The position numbers and the translations under genes were made by a program. Shown here piece after piece: positions 41,918-47,359 of a DNA stretch of 47,359 nucleotides. The stretch comes from Streptomyces viridochromogenes DSM 40736. Lineage in GTDB: Bacteria; Actinomycetota; Actinomycetes; Streptomycetales; Streptomycetaceae. Below the pieces are notes generated by a model. The model was not told the origin of the DNA and searched no databases. It saw only the letters and a program-made list of their open reading frames with translations. The stretch's first letter is position 1. The number at the start of each line of letters is the position of its first letter. The stretch is taken from positions 4,765,333 through 4,812,691 of the forward strand of contig NZ_GG657757.1 of NCBI RefSeq assembly GCF_000158955.1. Reading direction: 5' to 3'.

Positions 41918-42532
41918 GTGGACGGCATACGGGGCGGGCCCGCAGCGGCGGCCCACGACCCCCAGCTCTTCGAAGAGTTCTACCGGCGCCACGTGGACGC
42001 CGTGATGTCTTTCGTGGCCCGGCGTGTCGCCGACGTCCACACGGTGGCGGACCTGACCGCCGAGGTCTTCCTCGCGGCCCTCGACTCCGCCCACACCTAT
42101 CGCCCCGGCCGGGGCGACGAACGGGCTTGGCTGTACGGCATCGCGCGCAACGTCGTCTCCTCCGAGCGCCGCCGGGTCGCCCGTGAGACGGCGCGTGACC
42201 TCCGTATCTCGGGGCGGCGGCGGCTGGAGCCCGACGACATCGCGCGGCTGGAGGACAAGCTCGACGCCGAGAGCCCGGGACGCCGGGCGCTGGCCGCGCT
42301 GGAGCGGCTGCCGGACGGTGAACGGGCCGTCGTCGAACTCGTCGCCGTGGACCAGCTCACGGTCACCGAGGCCGCCGCAGCGCTCGGCATCCGCCAGGTC
42401 ACGGCCCGGGTGCGGCTGCACCGGGCCCGCAAGGCCCTGCGGGCGGAGGCGGATCCGACGACGGAGACCCCGCCCCGCCCGTCCCTGTCGTACGTCACCG
42501 GCGGAGCCGGAGGAACCGGAGGAGAGGCATGA
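41918..42532 (+). CDS. ECF-type RNA polymerase sigma factor
   Basis: A 204-residue sigma factor. Region 2 is FEEFYRRHVDAVMSFVARRVADVHTVADLTAEVFLAAL with YRPGRGDERAWLYGIARNVV; region 4 is RRALAALERLPDGERAVVELVAVDQLTVTEAAAALGIRQVTARVRLHRARKAL. The GTG is preceded by AAAGGACAGG. Its stop overlaps the next start (ATGA); the next gene encodes a membrane-anchored protein that could be its anti-sigma factor or effector, which is inference. Confidence 0.92.
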   Translation: MDGIRGGPAAAAHDPQLFEEFYRRHVDAVMSFVARRVADVHTVADLTAEVFLAALDSAHTYRPGRGDERAWLYGIARNVVSSERRRVARETARDLRISGRRRLEPDDIARLEDKLDAESPGRRALAALERLPDGERAVVELVAVDQLTVTEAAAALGIRQVTARVRLHRARKALRAEADPTTETPPRPSLSYVTGGAGGTGGEA

Positions 42533-43167
42533 CCACGAAGACCACGTTCGAGGACCGGCTGCTGGCCGAGCTGCAGCATGAGATCGAGGTGCGCGGGGCC
42601 GCCGTTCCCGCCGAGGCGGCCGCTCCGCGCCGCTCCCCGTTCGCGGGGGTGCTCACGGGGGTGCTCACGGGGCGGCGGCTCGCCCTGGCCGCGGGTGCCT
42701 GTGCCATGACCGGCCTGGTGCTGGTGCTCGTGCCGGGGTCACCGGCCGAATCCCCGGCGTACGCGGTGGAGCGGCACCGAGACGGCAGCGTCACACTCAC
42801 CCTCACGAAGATCGCCATAGGTGAGAAATCCCAGCGGCAACTGGCCGAACGCCTGCGTGCCGAGGGCATTCACGTGACCATCGACAACCTCCCCTTCGGT
42901 CACGTATGCGCGCAGCCACGCGGCACGATGCCGGCGGGCAGCGTGACGCGGGCGTTCATCGGCGGGCCGCCCGAGGAAGGCTCCGTCCCCGTCGGCGGGC
43001 CCACCGACCCGGCCTTCCACCGCAACTGGCGGGTCACCCTGCACCCGGGCGACTCCCTGGGCATCGAGAACACCAGCCGCAAGGACGGCAAGCCCGGCCT
43101 CAACAGCGAGACGTTCTACGCGGTCAAGGGCAAGATCAAGACCTGCGAGTCGGAGTACCTGGGCTGA
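42529..43167 (+). CDS. Membrane-anchored protein coupled to the sigma factor
   Basis: A 212-residue protein with a cytoplasmic N-terminus of about 50 residues (TTFEDRLLAELQHEIEVRG), one membrane span near residues 52-70 (ALAAGACAMTGLVLVLVP) and an extracytoplasmic domain starting YAVERHRDGSVTLTLTKI, with two Cys (HVCAQP, KTCESEYLG) that may form a disulfide. The topology is that of an anti-sigma factor, but I do not see a zinc-binding HxxxCxxC motif, so this is not a ZAS protein. Family not recognised. Translation is coupled to the sigma gene. Confidence 0.8.
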   Translation: MTTKTTFEDRLLAELQHEIEVRGAAVPAEAAAPRRSPFAGVLTGVLTGRRLALAAGACAMTGLVLVLVPGSPAESPAYAVERHRDGSVTLTLTKIAIGEKSQRQLAERLRAEGIHVTIDNLPFGHVCAQPRGTMPAGSVTRAFIGGPPEEGSVPVGGPTDPAFHRNWRVTLHPGDSLGIENTSRKDGKPGLNSETFYAVKGKIKTCESEYLG

Positions 43168-43260
43168 GTCGGAGTTCCAGGGCTCGGGTTGAGGCTGAGG
43201 CGGGGGCGGGCGGCGGACGGGGGTCGCCGCTCGCCTACGCCTGATCGGCCCTGGACAGGG

Positions 43261-43290
43261 GCCGTCGGGTGCGGGCCCGCACCCGACGGC
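43261..43290. terminator. Perfect 30-bp palindromic terminator
   Basis: GCCGTCGGGTGCGGG and its exact complement occupy 43261-43290 with no spacer. It lies between the convergent sigma-partner and SulP genes and suits both. Confidence 0.8.
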
Positions 43291-43312
43291 TGCCGTGCGG
43301 CGGGCTCCACGC

Positions 43313-45682
43313 TCACGCCGGCTGGCCGGCCTCCCGTACGTGGTCGAACACCCGGTCCCCGTCCACCTCGGTGAGCAGGTAGGCCTGGGCCTCGCCCACG
43401 TGGAAGTACATGCCGTGCAGTTCCAGCTCGCCCTCCCGCAGGGCGCGGGCGACCGAGTCGTGGGCACGCAGGTGCTCCAACTGCTGGACCACGTTGGTCA
43501 GGCAGAGCTGCTCGACCGAGTCGGCGGGCGGGCGTCCGCCCAGCCGGGTCGGCTGCCGGCTGCCGTCGCCCATGTGCTCCAGGCTGGGCAGTCCGTGCCG
43601 GAGCCACCGCTTGAGCGGTGTCTGCGCACCGCCGGGCTCGGAGCTGAGCAGCGCCTGCATGGCCCCGCACCCCGAGTGTCCGCACACCGTGATGGACCGC
43701 ACCTGGAGCACGTCCACGGCGTACTCGATCGCGGCCGCCACCGAGTCGTCGCCGCTCTCCTCCCCCGGCCGTGGGACGAGGTTGCCCACGTTGCGCACCA
43801 CGAACAGGTCGCCCGGACCACTGGAGGTGATCATCGACGTGACCAGTCGTGAGTCGGCGCAGGTCAGGAAGAGCTGCGAAGGCTGCTGCCCTTCGCGGGC
43901 CAGCCGGGCCAGCTCGCCGCGTACCAGGGGCGCGGTGTTGCGCTGGAACGCGCTGATGCCACGCGCCAGTTCGTGCCCGCCGGCGGTGCCGGTGCCCGTC
44001 GGGTCCGGCTCGGAGCGGTCCGTCCCGTCCGGGGCGTTACCGGAGGGGAGAGCGGACTGGGGGCGTTCGCACTGGTGGTTGCGCCAGGGCGTCCAGGGCC
44101 GGCAACGGCAGCCGGTGGAGGCGTGGGGCTCGGAGATGCGCGTGCCGGGGTGTCTGCCTGCGATCTCGACCGTGCCTCCCTGCGCGGTGTGCGTCTTCTG
44201 CCAGTCCTGCAAGGTCTCGTACGCCGCGTGGTCCATGAACGAACCGTCCAGCTCGACGACCGTGTCGGTGCCGTGGGGTACGAGATGCAGGGCCCGGCTC
44301 AGCCGTGGCACCGCGAGGAACGTCAACTGTCCTCTGGCGTGTACGTGATGGACTCCTTCCCTCTCCTCGTGCGTGATGCGGGTGCGGGTGAGGCGGTGCA
44401 GGGCGACGCCGACCGCCATGGCGATGCCGAGCGCCACGCCCTGGAGGACGCCGAGGAAGACGACGCCGAGGGTCGTGACGGCGTAGACCCAGACTTCGCG
44501 GTGGCGCGTCACCGTACGGATGTGGTGGAGGGACACCATCTGGATGCCGACGGCCATCACCAGGGCGGCGAGTGAGGCGAGCGGGATGAGCTCCAGGATC
44601 GGGACCATCAGCAGCGCGGCGATCACTACGAGAACGCCGTGCAGCATCGTGGAGTTCCGGCTGACCGCGCCCGAGTTCACATTCGCCGAACTGCGTACGG
44701 CGACACCGGCGATGGGCAGCCCGCCGAGCGATCCGGAGACGATGTTGGCGGCGCCCTGGCCCAGCAGTTCGCGGTCGAGGTCGGAGCGCCCGACGCGGGC
44801 GGACAGGCCCGGCCGGCCGGCCACCAGCTTGTCCACGGCGACCGCGCCGAGCAGCGACTGCACACTGCACACCAGCGTGATGGTGAGCACCGCGGCGACG
44901 AGGCCGAGTCCGGGGCCCTCGGGCAGTCCGGCCAGGGCGTGGTTGCTCCAGGACGGCAGGTCGACCTTGGGCAGGCGGAGGCCGGCGAGGGCGGCGGCCG
45001 CGGTGGCTCCGGCGACGGCGACGAGTGCCGCCGGGACCTTGCGCAGCAGGCGCCCGGCCCGGCCGGGCAGTCTCGGCCAGAGCAGCAGCAGCGCCAGCGT
45101 CAGCAGGCTCACCGACACGGCCGAGGGGCGCATGTGCGCCAACTGGGCGGGCAGGGAGCGCAGGTTGTCGGGCACGGAGCTCTGGGGTGTGCCGCCGAGC
45201 ACGATGTGCAGCTGGGCGACGGCGATGGTGACGCCGATCCCGGCGAGCATGCCGTGCACGATGGCGGGGCTGACGGCGAGGGCGCCACGCGCCACGCGCA
45301 GGCAGCCCAGGCCGAGTTGGGCGAGGCCGGCGAGGACCGTGATGGCACAGGTCGTCCGCCAACCGTAGCGCTGGATGAGGTCGGCGGTGACGACGGTGAG
45401 TCCGGCGGCCGGCCCGCTCACCTGGAGTGGGGAGCCGCCGATCCGTCCGGCGACGAGCCCGCCCACAGCGGCGGCGACGAGGCCGGACTGGAGGGGCGCG
45501 CCGGTGGCCAGGGCGATGCCCAGGGACAGGGGCAGGGCGATCAGGAAGACCGCGATCGAGGCCGACACGTCGGCACCCGCGATCCGGAATCGGCGGGGGC
45601 CGCTCGGCGGCGGGCTGTGGGGTGGATGGGTGCGCTCGGTCAGGTTCGGATCGGCGGCGCGTGTGGGGACGCAGGCTGACAT
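43313..45682 (-). CDS. SulP anion transporter fused to beta-carbonic anhydrase
   Basis: A 789-residue bifunctional protein. The SulP transporter domain occupies about residues 30-430 (ASIAVFLIALPLSLGIALATGAPLQSGLVAAAVGG, VSGPAAGLTVV). A STAS-like segment follows (VHHVHARGQLTFLAVPRL to DGSFMDHAAYETLQDW). After a linker of about 55 residues comes a beta-class carbonic anhydrase with LFLTCADSRL and VCGHSGCGAMQALL, giving the Zn ligands Cys, His, Cys and the Asp-Arg dyad. It probably takes up bicarbonate and equilibrates it with CO2 at the membrane. It is divergent from the lipoprotein at 45978 over an unusually AT-rich 295 bp. Confidence 0.94.
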   Translation of the reverse strand: MSACVPTRAADPNLTERTHPPHSPPPSGPRRFRIAGADVSASIAVFLIALPLSLGIALATGAPLQSGLVAAAVGGLVAGRIGGSPLQVSGPAAGLTVVTADLIQRYGWRTTCAITVLAGLAQLGLGCLRVARGALAVSPAIVHGMLAGIGVTIAVAQLHIVLGGTPQSSVPDNLRSLPAQLAHMRPSAVSVSLLTLALLLLWPRLPGRAGRLLRKVPAALVAVAGATAAAALAGLRLPKVDLPSWSNHALAGLPEGPGLGLVAAVLTITLVCSVQSLLGAVAVDKLVAGRPGLSARVGRSDLDRELLGQGAANIVSGSLGGLPIAGVAVRSSANVNSGAVSRNSTMLHGVLVVIAALLMVPILELIPLASLAALVMAVGIQMVSLHHIRTVTRHREVWVYAVTTLGVVFLGVLQGVALGIAMAVGVALHRLTRTRITHEEREGVHHVHARGQLTFLAVPRLSRALHLVPHGTDTVVELDGSFMDHAAYETLQDWQKTHTAQGGTVEIAGRHPGTRISEPHASTGCRCRPWTPWRNHQCERPQSALPSGNAPDGTDRSEPDPTGTGTAGGHELARGISAFQRNTAPLVRGELARLAREGQQPSQLFLTCADSRLVTSMITSSGPGDLFVVRNVGNLVPRPGEESGDDSVAAAIEYAVDVLQVRSITVCGHSGCGAMQALLSSEPGGAQTPLKRWLRHGLPSLEHMGDGSRQPTRLGGRPPADSVEQLCLTNVVQQLEHLRAHDSVARALREGELELHGMYFHVGEAQAYLLTEVDGDRVFDHVREAGQPA

Positions 45683-45862
45683 GGTTTCCCGTCTCCTCCG
45701 GGGCTGCGCGGTCGCGTGACGTGGGGGTCCCGCTCGGGGCGGGGGTTCGGTCGCGGCCGTGGGTCACGGCGTAAATCGGCGGGATGAATCAACGCTCAGT
45801 AAACGGATCGTAATGCAGAGTAAAGGCCAAGCATAGACTTTACGGGCAAATGGGTTACTAAG

Positions 45863-45878
45863 TCACTCTCAAGAGTGA
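45863..45878. promoter_or_regulatory. Palindrome in the SulP/deacetylase-like divergent promoter
   Basis: TCACTCT-CA-AGAGTGA, seven-base perfect arms around two bases, sits in the AT-rich divergent region (45770-45950) and is a candidate operator. Confidence 0.4.
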
Positions 45879-45977
45879 AGTGGCTATTTCATCGGCTTGT
45901 CTTACTAATTCCTTCTTCGTCTCGTGCGAATTTGGCGGCGTTGTCGCACCCGAGAGACGGAAGAAGGTGGGCGACAC

Positions 45978-47276
45978 ATGGCCACCCACAGGATCGCCGC
46001 GGGCTCCGTGATCGCCGCGGTCTGCGCCGTATCGCTCGCCGGCTGCGCGACCGGCACGTCCCGGCAGGAGGCCCCCGCCCCGCGGAAGCCGAAGCCGGCC
46101 CAGGCGCCGCAGAGCCTGGTCCGCCTGATCGGAGACGGCTCCACCGCCTACACCGGCGCCCAGCCCCACCTGCCCAGACCCGAGCGGCTGCGGCCCGGCC
46201 AGAAGCCGCCCCAGTTCGTCGTCTTCTCCTGGGACGGCGCCGGCGAGGACAGCCAGAAGCTGTTCTCGCACTTCCGCAAGGTCGCCAAGGAGAACAACGC
46301 GACCATGACGTACTTCCTGAGCGGTGTGTACATGCTGCCGGAGGACAAGCGCGACCTGTACCGCCCGCCACAGCACTCGCCGGGCCGCTCCGACATCGGC
46401 TTCAACGACCGCCGCGGCATCGCCGCCACCGTGCGGCAGCTGCGCCTGGCCTGGCTGGAGGGCAACGAGATCGGCACCCACTTCAACGGTCACTTCTGCG
46501 GCAGCGGCGGCGGGGTCGGCGAGTGGTCGGTGAAGGAGTGGAAGGACGAGATCACCCAGGCCAAGCAGTTCGTGAAGACCTGGAAGACCAACGCCGGCAT
46601 GAAGAACGTGTCGCCGCTGCCCTTCGACTACGACAAGGAACTCATCGGCGCCCGCACGCCCTGCCTGGAGGGCCGGCGGAACTTCATCAGGGCGGCCGGA
46701 GACCTGGGCTTCCGCTACGACACCAGTGGCGTCAACGACCAGGTCTGGCCCGGCAGGAAACGCGGCCTGTGGGACCTGTCCATGCAGCTCGTGCCGTTCC
46801 CCGGCCACTCCTACGAGCAGCTGAGCATGGACTACAACTTCATGGTCAACCAGTCGGGCACCGACACCCAGGGCAACCCCGCCAAGCACGACTTCTGGGG
46901 TGACCAGATGCGCGACGGTCTGCTGAGGGGCTTCCACCGGGCCTACCACGGCAACCGCGCGCCTCTGATCATCGGCAACCACTTCGAGTCCTGGAACGGC
47001 GGCACCTACATGCGGGCCGTCGAGGAGGTCATCGAGACGGTGTGCACCAAGGAGGAGGTGCGCTGTGTGTCGTTCCGCCAGCTGGCGGACTGGCTGGACG
47101 CCCAGGACCCGAGGACGGTGGCGAGGCTGCGCACGCTGAAGGTCGGCGAGGCGCCGAAGCAGGGGTGGGCGTCCTTCCTCGCGGGCCGGCCCGCCCCGGC
47201 TCCGAAGGGCGCGCCCGGGGCTCCGGGGGGTTCGGGGACTCCAGGGGCTTCGGGGGCTTCGGGGGCGAAGGGGTAG
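45978..47276 (+). CDS. Lipoprotein with polysaccharide deacetylase-like domain and collagen-like tail
   Basis: A 432-residue surface lipoprotein. The signal is HRIAAGSVIAAVCAVSLAGC (lipobox SLAGC). A NodB-like domain starts QFVVFSWDGAGEDSQKLFSHF and contains EIGTHFNGHFCG (HxxxH zinc pair) and IGARTPCLEGRRNFIRAAGDLGFRYD. Usual NodB motifs are altered (SWDGA for TFDD, RTPC for RxPY), so activity is doubtful. It ends in a Gly-x-y run (PKGAPGAPGGSGTPGASGA), resembling a short collagen-like stalk. The ATG at 45978 follows AAGGTGG. Divergent from the SulP fusion. Confidence 0.85.
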   Translation: MATHRIAAGSVIAAVCAVSLAGCATGTSRQEAPAPRKPKPAQAPQSLVRLIGDGSTAYTGAQPHLPRPERLRPGQKPPQFVVFSWDGAGEDSQKLFSHFRKVAKENNATMTYFLSGVYMLPEDKRDLYRPPQHSPGRSDIGFNDRRGIAATVRQLRLAWLEGNEIGTHFNGHFCGSGGGVGEWSVKEWKDEITQAKQFVKTWKTNAGMKNVSPLPFDYDKELIGARTPCLEGRRNFIRAAGDLGFRYDTSGVNDQVWPGRKRGLWDLSMQLVPFPGHSYEQLSMDYNFMVNQSGTDTQGNPAKHDFWGDQMRDGLLRGFHRAYHGNRAPLIIGNHFESWNGGTYMRAVEEVIETVCTKEEVRCVSFRQLADWLDAQDPRTVARLRTLKVGEAPKQGWASFLAGRPAPAPKGAPGAPGGSGTPGASGASGAKG

Positions 47277-47342
47277 CCCCGACTAAGGGGTAGTCCCGAG
47301 TGAGGAAGGCCACTCCGTCGTGGGGCGGGGCCTCGGGCTGCG

Positions 47343-47348
47343 TAGGGT
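47343..47348 (+). promoter_or_regulatory. -10 element (TAGGGT) at the window edge
   Basis: TAGGGT is followed by seven bases and an ATG at 47356, the same leaderless spacing as several genes above. Confidence 0.4.
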
Positions 47349-47355
47349 CGTACTC

Positions 47356-47359
47356 ATGA
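47356..47359 (+). CDS. Possible start of the next gene, cut by the window
   Basis: Only ATGA is inside the window. It is suggested solely by the promoter-like TAGGGT at leaderless distance; nothing can be said of the product. Confidence 0.3.

Noticed and set aside
44037..45767. Arg/Pro-rich minus-strand frame inside the SulP fusion gene
   Set aside because: Shadow frame of a gene with clear transporter and carbonic anhydrase motifs.

Overview
The window is chromosomal DNA of a Streptomyces or a very close relative. It has very high GC with strong third-position GC bias, GTG starts, a WhiB-family gene, XRE/DUF397 regulator pairs and long runs of synteny that I recognise from Streptomyces. From memory, the block wblA, two ArsA-type ATPases, DUF4177, RidA, NUDIX, MBL, crp, nth, NUDIX, marP-like, EphE-like hydrolase, holin-like protein, nhaA and acs matches S. 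coelicolor around SCO3563-SCO3580. Its crp-nth-nudix-marP-ephE-acs core is also the order around Rv3667-Rv3676 in M. tuberculosis.

Layout. 1-5.9 kb: an S9 peptidase, an RCK/TrkA-N channel-like gene with a cluster of frameshifts, and a two-gene metal permease operon. 6.0-20.9 kb is accessory. It holds an orphan Pycsar-effector-like membrane gene, a 191-bp MITE-like element, a secreted protein, a winged-helix protein and a whiJ/abaA-type module (XRE, DUF397, HATPase) with an extra coupled partner. Further on come a ComB-like phosphatase, an unannotated 34-residue membrane peptide, an acetolactate-synthase-like enzyme facing an FMN reductase, and a peroxiredoxin/TetR pair with two matching operators. 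The accessory part ends with a DUF4253 gene bracketed by direct repeats, a frameshifted gene, an MBL protein lacking one metal ligand, a lipoprotein, and an integrase remnant beside tRNA-Pro(CGG), which marks the edge of an old integrated element.

21.0-43.2 kb is core: membrane and phosphoesterase genes, YqeY, a class A PBP facing wblA, the ArsA pair, crp divergent from nth-nudix-marP, then EphE-like/holin-like, nhaA, acs and an ECF-type sigma factor with a membrane partner. 43.3-47.3 kb holds a SulP transporter fused to a beta-carbonic anhydrase, divergent from a deacetylase-like lipoprotein.

The most unusual structure is between the two ArsA ATPase genes. The stop/start overlap (TCATGA) has been multiplied into six copies, so that five mini-ORFs of 20, 8, 10, 10 and 8 codons link arsA1 to arsA2, every stop overlapping the next start. 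Other notable points are a run of probably leaderless core genes (TAnnnT ending 6-7 nt before the start codon), a histone-like Lys/Ala tail of about 165 residues on endonuclease III, and the reconstructable frameshift cluster at 2.49-2.74 kb. I found no CRISPR array, no rRNA and no complete phage or plasmid module.
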